From Crocinitomicaceae bacterium (GTDB lineage: Bacteria; Bacteroidota; Bacteroidia; Flavobacteriales_D; Crocinitomicaceae), in assembly GCA_028689775.1 (NCBI GenBank), contig JAQVCM010000016.1, positions 1-64,000 of the forward strand: DNA of 64,000 nt, read 5' to 3'. Under the pieces are notes generated by a model that saw nothing but the letters and a program-made list of their open reading frames with translations, had not been told where the DNA came from and searched no databases. The position numbers and the translations under genes were made by a program. Positions 16,924-25,022 of the stretch are shown piece after piece (positions within the stretch are counted from its first letter, which is position 1; the number at the start of each line of letters is the position of its first letter).

Positions 16924-17058
16924 TTGGAAGAACAATCAACATCAAACAACAAAAAGAAATGGCTTAAAAAGCTAGGAATCGCTGGTTTCTTGTTTTTTTT
17001 CATCAAAGGTTTGGTGTGGATTGGGATATTTGTGTTTGCTGCGAAGTCTTGTGGTTGA
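16924..17058 (+). CDS. Small membrane peptide downstream of purD
   Basis: 44 residues from a TTG start, which is uncertain. There is no ATG in the frame, and the open frame begins at 16903 inside a promoter element. The peptide is polar and Lys-rich (NNKKKWLKKLG), then has one hydrophobic helix (FLFFFIKGLVWIGIFVF) and ends AAKSCG. The pattern KKW.KKLG.xGFLFFxIKG is one I associate with small proteins after purD or alaS in Bacteroidota. It was too short for most gene finders. It ends 3 bp from the convergent AbiEii gene. Confidence 0.55.
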   Translation: MEEQSTSNNKKKWLKKLGIAGFLFFFIKGLVWIGIFVFAAKSCG

Positions 17059-17061
17059 GAT

Positions 17062-17769
17062 TCAATGATTTAAAATTGGGAACTCTTTGTAGAACTTCAA
17101 AAGCATAATGGTTTCGGTTCTCAGTTTTTTGCGGACAAAATCTTTCATTTCAGCAGTGAGTAAATCTCCCAGACTATTTAATAATCCTTTGTCTGATTTA
17201 TTTTCAAGAAAATCTATACATTTCTGTAGATAATCCGAAAAAGGTATTCCCATTCTAGCTTCAATCAACGATTTGTTAATAGGAGTTCGTCTTTCCATAA
17301 AAAACCAGCAATCAAAAATGTCCCGATTGGCTAGTTCATTTCTGTCTAACAAAGCGCATAACTTATGGGCAAACATATCGGAAACTGTCATAACCTGCAT
17401 ATTTACGCCCATAAAATTCTTGATTTCATAGTGATTGTCATACATTCGGTTCGAGATTTCTACTTTCAATTTCCGATCACCGTAACCATAATCTAATACC
17501 AATAGAGGTCCAAAAAACTTTTGTGCTTCATCGTAAATCTGACCATATTTTAGTAAAATTGCTCGTACTTTCTGATACACTTCTTCTTGCTTTTCGGGTT
17601 TTAGCAGATTAAAATCCAAATCAACAGAAAACCTGGGAAGTTCATAAAAAAACAACAATGCAGTACCACCTTTAAAACCTAGGTAGTTTGCCAATTCAAG
17701 ATCAGAATAAATATCCCGCAGAATTTGCAGCATAAAAAATTTGTGTTTATTCAGGTCTGTCATTTTCAA
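17062..17769 (-). CDS. AbiEii/AbiGii-type nucleotidyltransferase toxin
   Basis: 235 residues with the DUF1814/nucleotidyltransferase hallmark FKGGTALLFFYELPRFSVDLDF (split here as GGTALLF and SVDLD at about 30-52). Further conserved parts are VMTVSDMFAHKLCALLDR and the DIFDCWF region. Proteins of this family are toxins of type IV toxin/antitoxin systems that modify tRNA or other targets with nucleotides and cause abortive infection. It overlaps the upstream AbiEi-like gene by 23 bp. An internal start, MTDLNK at 17763, is equally possible. Confidence 0.9.
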   Translation of the reverse strand: MKMTDLNKHKFFMLQILRDIYSDLELANYLGFKGGTALLFFYELPRFSVDLDFNLLKPEKQEEVYQKVRAILLKYGQIYDEAQKFFGPLLVLDYGYGDRKLKVEISNRMYDNHYEIKNFMGVNMQVMTVSDMFAHKLCALLDRNELANRDIFDCWFFMERRTPINKSLIEARMGIPFSDYLQKCIDFLENKSDKGLLNSLGDLLTAEMKDFVRKKLRTETIMLLKFYKEFPILNH

Positions 17770-18319
17770 AAAGTTTATGTACTCGTTTATTTAAAACTTT
17801 TGAGTTATACGCTGGTAACATCAGCTCGATTTTACCTCGATTTAGAGAATTTAGATTGTCAAAATACATGGATCCATTCAGGTATAGCAGATCCAAAAAC
17901 GCTCGTTCGGGTGTGGCAATGTTTACCGTATTTTCTTTCTGCGCGATTCCATTTAAGGAAACCAAAAGTTCGTTTTTAACTTTACGAAAAGAAATTATCT
18001 GATTCTCGACTTCAACTTCTCTACTTAAATAAGAAATCATTGTCATACGGCTATCATACTGGAAAATAACTCCTGCTTTTTGTAATACATATTCCAACGA
18101 AATATATGAAGGAGAAAAAATCCTACAAGCTAATTCTTCCATATTATACCTTGGTTTACAATAAATTCCTTTTCTAGGATTCAGAAGTTTTTTGGTACGA
18201 ACATAGTAATTCATTTTCTGATTTAATGAGTCAAAATTTGTCTCACCTGTCAGCATTGCCACGTCTTTCAATCTAAAGACAGTTCGAAAATCATTATATA
18301 ACACATTCAATAAATTCAT
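17747..18319 (-). CDS. AbiEi-type antitoxin / transcriptional repressor
   Basis: 190 residues. An N-terminal winged-helix-like region (TVFRLKDVAMLTGE...YYVRTKKLLNPRKGIY) is followed by the AbiEi core with SPSYISLEYVLQKAGVI and NIATPERAFLDLLYL. In type IV systems the antitoxin represses the operon and counteracts the partner toxin without direct contact. Gene order antitoxin then toxin and the overlap match AbiE operons. A TATATTTG -7 element lies about 50 bp upstream on the minus strand. Confidence 0.9.
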   Translation of the reverse strand: MNLLNVLYNDFRTVFRLKDVAMLTGETNFDSLNQKMNYYVRTKKLLNPRKGIYCKPRYNMEELACRIFSPSYISLEYVLQKAGVIFQYDSRMTMISYLSREVEVENQIISFRKVKNELLVSLNGIAQKENTVNIATPERAFLDLLYLNGSMYFDNLNSLNRGKIELMLPAYNSKVLNKRVHKLFENDRPE

Positions 18320-18370
18320 ACTCTGAGCTTTTATGAACTAAACATTGGAAAAAATCAAATGATCAGTTCA

Positions 18371-18378
18371 CAAATATA
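18371..18378 (-). promoter_or_regulatory. -7 promoter element of the AbiE operon
   Basis: Minus-strand TATATTTG matches TAnnTTTG, 52 bp before the antitoxin ATG. Being autoregulated, the operator should lie close by. Confidence 0.6.
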
Positions 18379-18431
18379 CGATATTTTAAATTGTAGATGA
18401 ATTTTGGGTTTACATTTTGGAGTCGAAAAGT

Positions 18432-18863
18432 TTATTCAAAAGAAAATAAATCACTGACCTTAACCTCCAAGGCATCCACAATTATCTTTAGCGTTTTGGT
18501 TTCCTGATCAGTTGTAACAACAGTTCCTACATCTTTTTTAGTTGACCCTGAAACACCTGCTGTTCTGTACCAGATTTCATTGCCGGAAGGATCGTATTTT
18601 GCAATGAAAACATCATTGCTGGAGTTCTTTCCTGTGATGAGAATGTTGTTTTGTTCAGCAACAGCAACTCCTTTTTCACCCAACTTTAAACTACCTATTA
18701 CAGGTTTTCTCCACAAACGAACTCCTGAAGAGTCCAATTTAATTAGTTCAACAGTGCTTGTCTGAATGACAATAGAATCGTCATACGACAAATAACTGCC
18801 TCCCCAAGCACTGTATCCTATAACAACATTGTCAGTATAAAAAGAACGCATATATTCATTCAA
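18432..18863 (-). pseudogene. Chimeric remnant: beta-propeller fragment joined to an XRE-type HTH tail
   Basis: 143 residues that do not form one plausible protein. Residues ~1-110 contain two blade-like repeats (IKLDSSGVRLW, AKYDPSGNEIWYRTAG), as in secreted propeller proteins of Bacteroidota, but there is no signal peptide and too few blades. The last ~30 residues (TLKIIVDALEVKVSDLFSF) match the C-terminal end of XRE/Cro-type HTH regulators. The ORF therefore looks like two gene ends fused by deletion or rearrangement. It lies between the AbiE pair and kynU. Confidence 0.6.
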
Positions 18864-19037
18864 ACTAGATTTAAGGAATTATGAATTATCATTTTTCGAT
18901 ACAGTAGTAATTTAAGAATAAATAATCTTTACAGTTTGTCAAAAGTCAGCAACTAATTAGTTTAGTATAAATGTACAAATTAAATACTGTAATCATTTCT
19001 ATAATTTGTTTTTCAATTTATTTTCAATGAGAATGTT

Positions 19038-19045
19038 TATCTTTG
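19038..19045 (+). promoter_or_regulatory. -7 promoter element of kynU
   Basis: TATCTTTG fits TAnnTTTG. It overlaps the TTG at 19043, so translation must begin downstream at the ATG at 19073. Confidence 0.65.
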
Positions 19046-19072
19046 AGCAACGTTAAAATCAAGACTCACAGT

Positions 19073-20356
19073 ATGCAGTTCCAAAATACGCTCGCTTTTG
19101 CAAAAGAAATGGATGAAAAAGATCCATTGAAAAAATACAGAGAACAATTTTTCATTCCTAATTTTCAAGATCAACCGATTCGATATTTTACAGGTAATTC
19201 ACTTGGATTACAACCAAAATCGACGGGAGAATACATTCAAAGAGAATTAAACGATTGGGCAAAATGGGGAGTTGAAGGACATTTTCATGCAGAAAGACCT
19301 TGGTTTTCGTACCACGAATTTTTGACGAATAAAGCGGCTAAAATTGTGGGTGCTTTGCCCAAAGAAGTGGTGATTACACATTCCTTGACGACCAATTTGC
19401 ACCTGTTGATGGTTTCATTCTTTCAACCGAAAGGCAAAAGAACCAAGATTTTGTGCGAAGCGAAAGCTTTTCCAAGCGATCAATATGCCTTGGAATCTCA
19501 AATCAAATTTCACGGACTTTCCATGGAACATGATTTGGTAGAAATTAGTCCACGAGAAGGAAAACACATCATTGAAGAGGATGACATCATCCAAAAAATC
19601 AAAGAAGTTGGCGATGAATTAGCCATGGTGATGATTGGCGGTGTGAATTATTATACGGGTCAATTATTTGACATGGAACGAATTACCAAAGCGGCTCACG
19701 AAGTTGGTGCAATCGCTGGATTTGATTTGGCACATGCAGCAGGAAACATCGATTTAAAACTCCACGACTGGAACGTAGATTTCGCAGCGTGGTGTACCTA
19801 TAAATATTTGAACTCATCACCTGGCGGAGTTGCTGGAATTTTCGTTCATGAAAAACATGCGAAAAATAAAGACTTGCCTCGTTTCGCAGGTTGGTGGGGA
19901 CACGACAAAGAAACCCGTTTTCAAATGACCAAAGGTTTCCAACCGATTGAAGGTGCCGAAGGTTGGCAATTGAGTAATGCACCCGTTTTGGGAATGGCGG
20001 CTCACTTGGCTTCATTGGATATTTTCGAAGAAGTTGGGATGGAAAATTTGTGTGAAAAACGTGATCAGTTAACTGCATATTTGGAATACATCATTGATGA
20101 CATTTCAGAAAAACACCAAGAGAAATGCAGCTTTGAAATCATCACGCCTAGAGATCAAAAACGTCGTGGTGCACAGATTTCAATGTTGGTTCATGGCGCA
20201 GAAGCACGCAAATTATTTGATTTTTTGACCGAAAAAGGTGTAATTGCAGATTGGAGAGAACCAAATGTAATCCGTTTGGCACCAGTTCCGATGTACAATT
20301 CTTTTGAAGATGTTTTCTTTTTTGGAAAATATTTGGAAGAAGGAATTGGACAATAA
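19073..20356 (+). CDS. kynU: Kynureninase
   Basis: 427 residues from the ATG at 19073, chosen because the longer TTG start lies within the promoter. It is a PLP fold-type I enzyme: FTGNSLGLQP at the N terminus, GFDLAHAAGN for the Asp/His contacts, and WCTYKYLNSSPGG containing the PLP lysine. It cleaves kynurenine or 3-hydroxykynurenine to anthranilate or 3-hydroxyanthranilate plus alanine. The gene is followed 36 bp later by kmo, so the pair supports conversion of kynurenine through 3-hydroxykynurenine, toward quinolinate/NAD or for tryptophan breakdown. Confidence 0.95.
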   Translation: MQFQNTLAFAKEMDEKDPLKKYREQFFIPNFQDQPIRYFTGNSLGLQPKSTGEYIQRELNDWAKWGVEGHFHAERPWFSYHEFLTNKAAKIVGALPKEVVITHSLTTNLHLLMVSFFQPKGKRTKILCEAKAFPSDQYALESQIKFHGLSMEHDLVEISPREGKHIIEEDDIIQKIKEVGDELAMVMIGGVNYYTGQLFDMERITKAAHEVGAIAGFDLAHAAGNIDLKLHDWNVDFAAWCTYKYLNSSPGGVAGIFVHEKHAKNKDLPRFAGWWGHDKETRFQMTKGFQPIEGAEGWQLSNAPVLGMAAHLASLDIFEEVGMENLCEKRDQLTAYLEYIIDDISEKHQEKCSFEIITPRDQKRRGAQISMLVHGAEARKLFDFLTEKGVIADWREPNVIRLAPVPMYNSFEDVFFFGKYLEEGIGQ

Positions 20357-20392
20357 AATTGATAAATCGCGCATTGCGCAAAAAGAAAATAT

Positions 20393-21730
20393 ATGAAGAT
20401 TGCAATAGTTGGAGCAGGGTTAGTAGGAAGTTTACAAGCGATTTTGATGGCCAAAAAAGGCTATCAAGTTTCGGTATTTGAAAGACGAGAAGATTTACGA
20501 AAAGCAAAATTAATCGCCGGAAGATCCATCAATTTGGCTATTTCTGACCGTGGTTGGAAAGCGGTGAAATTAGCGAATGCAGAAAAAGATGTGATGGATA
20601 TCGCCATTCCGATGTACCAACGTTGCATGCATGCAGTTGATGGAACGTTGACATACCAAAATTACGGAAAAGAGAATCAAGCGATTTATTCCGTTTCTCG
20701 TGGAGAATTGAATCAACGTTTGATGAATATCAGTGATGAAAATGAGAACGTAGAATTCTTTTTTGACCGTAAATGTTTGGACGTAGACTTGAAAACGAAT
20801 ACGCTTTCTTTCTTAAACTCTAATACTGGCGAAAAAGAATTGCATGCATTCGACAAAATTTTTGCAACGGATGGAACGTATTCCGCTATTCGAACGCGCA
20901 TGCAAAAGAGTACTGTTTTCAATTATACGCAAGCGTATTTAGATCACGGTTACAAAGAATTATACATTCCAGCAAATGCAGATGGAACGCATAAAATGGA
21001 GAAAAACTGTTTGCACATCTGGCCACGTGGAGAATTTATGATGATCGCTTTGCCAAATTTAGATGGAAGTTTTACGTGTACACTGTTTTTCCCAATGAAA
21101 GGCGAAATTTCTTTTGAATCCTTGAAAACGGAGCAAGACGTGCTGAATTTCTTCGAGAAAACATTCCCAGATGCCATTCCATTGATGCCAGATTTGATTG
21201 AACGTTACATGCAAAATCCAATGTCAACCTTGATGACCGTTCGTTGTGAACCTTGGAACTACAAAGATCAAGTTCTTTTATTAGGCGATTCAGCGCATGC
21301 GATGGTTCCGTTTTACGGACAAGGAATGAATTGTGGTTTTGAAGATTGCACCGTTTTGAATGAAATGTTGGAAGAAGCAAATGGAAATTGGGATGGATTA
21401 TTGGACCGTTTCTCTGCTCAACGCGTTCCAGACGGAAATGCAATCATCGATTTAGCTTTAGATAATTACATCGAAATGCGCGACTTAACTGGTGATCCAA
21501 ACTTCTTGTTACAAAAGAAAATCGAAGCAAAATTTGCTGCTTTGTACCCAAACAAGTGGATGCCGTTATACTCACAAGTTACCTTTAGCGATACGCGTTA
21601 TAGCGACGCATACCGAAATGGAAAAAAACAAGATGCGTTGATGAAACAAATCTTGGCAATGGATAACATCCACGAAAATTGGGATGCTCCAGAAGTAATG
21701 GAAAAATTAAACGCTTTAGTCCATGAGTAA
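20393..21730 (+). CDS. kmo: Kynurenine 3-monooxygenase
   Basis: 445 residues, a class A flavoprotein hydroxylase. The FAD motif is VGAGLVGS near residue 6, with GRSINLAISDRG typical of KMO, and the second FAD motif LLGDSAHAMVPFYGQGMNCGFEDC. It hydroxylates L-kynurenine using NADPH and O2. Many KMOs have a C-terminal membrane anchor. Here the C terminus is soluble. It shares an operon with kynU, and its 3' end overlaps the next gene by 8 bp. Confidence 0.95.
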   Translation: MKIAIVGAGLVGSLQAILMAKKGYQVSVFERREDLRKAKLIAGRSINLAISDRGWKAVKLANAEKDVMDIAIPMYQRCMHAVDGTLTYQNYGKENQAIYSVSRGELNQRLMNISDENENVEFFFDRKCLDVDLKTNTLSFLNSNTGEKELHAFDKIFATDGTYSAIRTRMQKSTVFNYTQAYLDHGYKELYIPANADGTHKMEKNCLHIWPRGEFMMIALPNLDGSFTCTLFFPMKGEISFESLKTEQDVLNFFEKTFPDAIPLMPDLIERYMQNPMSTLMTVRCEPWNYKDQVLLLGDSAHAMVPFYGQGMNCGFEDCTVLNEMLEEANGNWDGLLDRFSAQRVPDGNAIIDLALDNYIEMRDLTGDPNFLLQKKIEAKFAALYPNKWMPLYSQVTFSDTRYSDAYRNGKKQDALMKQILAMDNIHENWDAPEVMEKLNALVHE

Positions 21731-22616
21731 ATCACTTATTTTAATCTTACTTGCTATTTTTTCTTTAAGTTCGACGCAAGCGCAACAGCTGTATAATTCC
21801 AAAAAGAAAAGAAAGAATTACTTTGGAAAGAAAGAAAATCCAAACGACAAAGTTCGTCCGTTCGGATTGCAAGTTCAGCTTGGTCCAACGTACACCTTTA
21901 CCAATCGAAAAAACGAAACATTTTCCACGCAAGATTCTGCTTCGCGAAATTTCAATTACACCCACGATCCAAAAGGAAAATTGGGTGTTTTTGCCGAAAT
22001 TGGTTTCGTTCACTTCAACATGAAAGATCCAAAGTATAAATTTGGGCGAATCATTGATTACATCGACTATGGCGTTGGATTCAAATTATACGGAGGTCGC
22101 GAAACAACGACCATCGATATCTTGGATTCTGTGGGAAGCATTGCTACAACAGCAACCGGAGAAGGAGAGTTTTACAACGGCTATGCCCACGCACGTTTTG
22201 CAGTTCATAAAATTCAATACTTGAATAAAACCAAAAACATTTTCTTAGATCACTCTTTGGGATTGAATGCAGATTTGATGGTTTTGATCGGAAATAAAGA
22301 TTACAAAGCACCCGTTTTAGCCAATACACAACGGTTTGATGATCCCTTGAGTATCAAACTTCATTACGACATCGGTTTTGGGATTCGATTAAAAAAAGGA
22401 CAATATCTAGTTCCTGGAGTTCAATTACCGCTCATCGGTATTCACGCTTGGGACAAAGGAAATCCGAGTATCAATTGGTATTCCAGCAAGTATTATCCGG
22501 CACTTTTTCACGTGAAGTACATTTACTTGTTCAAGGCGAAAAAATCTAAGAATCAGTGCTACGAAGGCGATGCTGCAGGAAAAAAACAGAATGAGGAATA
22601 CATGCAGAATCGGTAA
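21723..22616 (+). CDS. Secreted hypothetical protein, possible outer-membrane beta-barrel
   Basis: 297 residues beginning with a signal peptide (LILILLAIFSLSSTQAQ). The mature part has alternating aromatic/hydrophobic strands (LQVQLGPTYTF, GVFAEIGFVHF, YGVGFKLYGG, LHYDIGFGIRL) as in small beta-barrels of Bacteroidota. The start overlaps the kmo stop by 8 bp, so it is probably translated from the same mRNA, though a functional link to kynurenine metabolism is not evident. The C terminus is polar and Cys-containing (NQCYEGDAAG). Confidence 0.8.
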   Translation: MSKSLILILLAIFSLSSTQAQQLYNSKKKRKNYFGKKENPNDKVRPFGLQVQLGPTYTFTNRKNETFSTQDSASRNFNYTHDPKGKLGVFAEIGFVHFNMKDPKYKFGRIIDYIDYGVGFKLYGGRETTTIDILDSVGSIATTATGEGEFYNGYAHARFAVHKIQYLNKTKNIFLDHSLGLNADLMVLIGNKDYKAPVLANTQRFDDPLSIKLHYDIGFGIRLKKGQYLVPGVQLPLIGIHAWDKGNPSINWYSSKYYPALFHVKYIYLFKAKKSKNQCYEGDAAGKKQNEEYMQNR

Positions 22617-23449
22617 TTTTCGAATAAAAATGTTGCGCTTGAATGTCTGTTAAGGCTGATTGAGAAATGAGATGAAGCAGTTTTAGGCTACGTCAAGAGT
22701 TTCGTTTTAACAAGCAGTAAAACAAATAAAACTGAAGTTCATACCCTGAAAAATTGATGGAATTTAAAAGGAGATCAATCTCTATTTTTAAAGAAACTCA
22801 AGATGCCTGCTTTTGTAAGCTGGCTACAAAAAATGTGCATTGATTTAATTTTGATTGATTGACAATCAATTGAATTTGAATGTGACGTTTTTGGCTGTTC
22901 GTTCTTGTTACAAAACGACGAAAAACCAAGTGTCCTCAACATTGACTTTATACGAATACAATATATAAAAACACAGAATAGCGAAAAAGTCCGATGGAAG
23001 TGTTGGATTTGTGTTTATTTGTATATATTTACAACTAGTTAATCAACGGTTGCTACAAGATAATCAGAAATTGAAGTGTTTGGAGAGAATGATGAGCGAT
23101 TTTGGAGATGGCTTGTTGTTGGTTGCGAATATGATAAATAGAACGGTTATTTAGGTTTTTTCGTAAGCATAAAAGATAATACTACCGACTATATAGTAAG
23201 AGAAAAATGAACGAAGGAATGTCTTCGCTACAGCAAAATGAAAAAGAACTACATATCAAAGCTAAATGTCCAAGTAATGCAAGACGCTTGGTTTTAAAGC
23301 GACACACATTTTTAAGAATAATTGTAGCACGCCGCACAAATGGCACATTTGGTTTTGACCAACACACAAGCCGAACCTTCGCAAAACGAAAAGAGCCATT
23401 TTTTGTCAACGCACCATTAATGAATTAGTAAACTAAATAATTAATAAAT
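22617..23449. other. 833-bp intergenic region, no supported gene
   Basis: I see no ORF with protein-like character. 73- and 75-codon frames on opposite strands over 23182-23428 are overlapped by hairpins and look spurious. The left two thirds are AT-rich and unstructured to the eye. The right part carries two stem-loops, listed separately. The region separates the kynurenine operon from the vWA/PP2C/kinase operon, so it should contain the promoter of that operon and may be its insertion boundary. Confidence 0.5.
23264..23401. repeat. Two stem-loops upstream of the vWA/PP2C/kinase operon
   Basis: Stem 1: CCAAG (23270-23274) with CTTGG (23287-23291), enclosed by AAATGT (23264-23269) and ACATTT (23306-23311). 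Stem 2: AAATGGC (23338-23344) with GCCATTT (23395-23401), with an inner GTTTT/AAAAC pair. The layout recalls attC-like extragenic elements of Bacteroidota. It ends about 50 bp before the vWA start. Confidence 0.45.
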
Positions 23450-24166
23450 ATGAGCAACATTACACCGTTTCAAGGCGAATCGCCTGACAATTTTAACACA
23501 AGATGCCTCTGTGTATTGGTATTAGACACTTCATATTCAATGGAAGGTGGTCCTATTGACGAATTAAACAAAGGACTTCTTGGTTTTGGAGACTTTCTAA
23601 AATCTAAAAATTCGACAAGATTTTCTGTTGAGACTTCAATTATATCTTTTAACTCTGATATTGAATGTGTGCAAGAGCCTGCATTAGTTGACGAAATGCA
23701 AACCACAAATGGATTTCCGCTTAAAGTAGCAGGAACAACCAAATTAGTAGATGGTGTACGTGCAGCTATCAAAAAAGTAGAAGATAGAAAACAATGGTAT
23801 AGAAATAATGGAATTGCATACTACAGACCTTGGATAGTATTAATCACAGATGGTTTTCCAGATAAAGATCAAGATACTGAAGGATTAGCTAATGAAATTA
23901 AAATTGCAAATAAAGGAAAGCATTTTGCATTTTTACCAATGGGCGTTGAAGGAGCTGACCCTAGTTTTCTATCTAAAATAGCTACACCCGAATTCCCCCC
24001 CTTACCAATTGATTGGCAAAGTTTCCAAAATGTTTTCAAATGGTTAAGTAATAGCTTAGACAAAGTAAGTCAATCGGCAGAAGGTGAAGTTGTGCAATTT
24101 GATGCAGTTAAAGACTTTACTAGAACAGGCTGGGGTGGCGGAGATTTCACTCAAACAACAATATAG
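23450..24166 (+). CDS. TerY-like von Willebrand factor A domain protein
   Basis: 238 residues, almost entirely one vWA domain. The MIDAS metal site is complete: DTSYS (26-30), the Thr in GTTKLVDG and the Asp in ITDGFPD. No signal peptide or membrane segment, so it is cytoplasmic. The C terminus is Gly/Thr-rich (FTRTGWGGGDF). It is the first gene of a tight six-gene operon, and the next gene starts 5 bp after its stop. In the TerY-P triad (vWA, PP2C, kinase) described in tellurite-resistance-linked stress systems, this protein is thought to act as a metal-dependent scaffold or target of the kinase/phosphatase pair. Confidence 0.88.
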   Translation: MSNITPFQGESPDNFNTRCLCVLVLDTSYSMEGGPIDELNKGLLGFGDFLKSKNSTRFSVETSIISFNSDIECVQEPALVDEMQTTNGFPLKVAGTTKLVDGVRAAIKKVEDRKQWYRNNGIAYYRPWIVLITDGFPDKDQDTEGLANEIKIANKGKHFAFLPMGVEGADPSFLSKIATPEFPPLPIDWQSFQNVFKWLSNSLDKVSQSAEGEVVQFDAVKDFTRTGWGGGDFTQTTI

Positions 24167-24170
24167 AATT

Positions 24171-25022
24171 ATGTATGGCAACTGGGTAATTGCAAAAGGC
24201 AGTTCAATTGGTGGAAGACACATTGAAGATAATTTGCCGTGTCAAGATTCAAACGCAGTGTTTTTCAATCTAGAAATGGATTATGGATTAGCAATTGTTT
24301 CTGACGGGGCTGGCTCCGCCAGCCATTCAGATTTAGGTTCCAAAATCGTTGTTGAAAAGGGTATCGAATTGCTTAATGAGAAATTTTTAGAAACTTCTTT
24401 TCAAGAATTAATTCAGAAAGAGCAATTAGAAGTTGATACCTTCTTCATTGAGTTTTACAAATTACTTTACAAGAAGTTCGAAGAATATTCTTTAGAAAAT
24501 GATTTGCCAATCAAATCTTTAGCTGCCACATCTATAATAGTTGTGTTTAATCAATCAGGACTTATTTGTAGTCATATTGGTGATGGAAGAGCAGGTTATC
24601 AAGACAATGAAAATACTTGGCATTCAGTTTTAGAACCTTTTAGAGGAGAAGAAGCAAATCAAACAATTTTTATCACATCAGACATTTGGGAAAGTCCAAA
24701 TGAATTTATCAGAACAACAAAAGTTAACAAGCAAATTCAGTCGTTCACTTTAATGTCTGACGGTTGTGAATCTGCAACTTTTGAACTGAATCGATTTAAT
24801 GAAGAAACCCAACTTTACGAAAAATTAAACAATCCGTATCCGAAATTCTTCAACCCCAACGTAGCCATTTTAAGAGAGCTTGTGTTGAGCGGAAAATCTA
24901 CAGAAGAAATTGATGATTTATGGTTAAAATTTCTCCATAACGGGAACAGTAAATTCGAATCGGAGATTGATGATAAAACTTTGATTCTTGGAACTTTAAT
25001 AAACAACGTAAACAATGCCTAA
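24171..25022 (+). CDS. PP2C-family Ser/Thr protein phosphatase
   Basis: 283 residues from the ATG at 24171. A longer frame to 24084 would overlap the vWA gene. PP2C motifs in order: GRHIEDNLPCQD with metal-binding Asp26, VSDGAGSASHSDLGS with Asp45, HIGDGR, LMSDGCE, and a C-terminal DDKTLIL supplying the last metal-binding Asp. It is a cytoplasmic Mn/Mg-dependent phosphatase, expected to reverse the action of the kinase encoded next, with which it overlaps by 8 bp. Confidence 0.9.
   Translation: MYGNWVIAKGSSIGGRHIEDNLPCQDSNAVFFNLEMDYGLAIVSDGAGSASHSDLGSKIVVEKGIELLNEKFLETSFQELIQKEQLEVDTFFIEFYKLLYKKFEEYSLENDLPIKSLAATSIIVVFNQSGLICSHIGDGRAGYQDNENTWHSVLEPFRGEEANQTIFITSDIWESPNEFIRTTKVNKQIQSFTLMSDGCESATFELNRFNEETQLYEKLNNPYPKFFNPNVAILRELVLSGKSTEEIDDLWLKFLHNGNSKFESEIDDKTLILGTLINNVNNA

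Noticed and set aside
18580..18765. 61-codon plus-strand ORF opposite the chimeric remnant
   Set aside because: It is a shadow of the blade-like repeats on the other strand.
23182..23428. Two opposite-strand ORFs of 73-75 codons
   Set aside because: They read through the two stem-loops on both strands, which is typical of non-coding repeats. No start or domain evidence.
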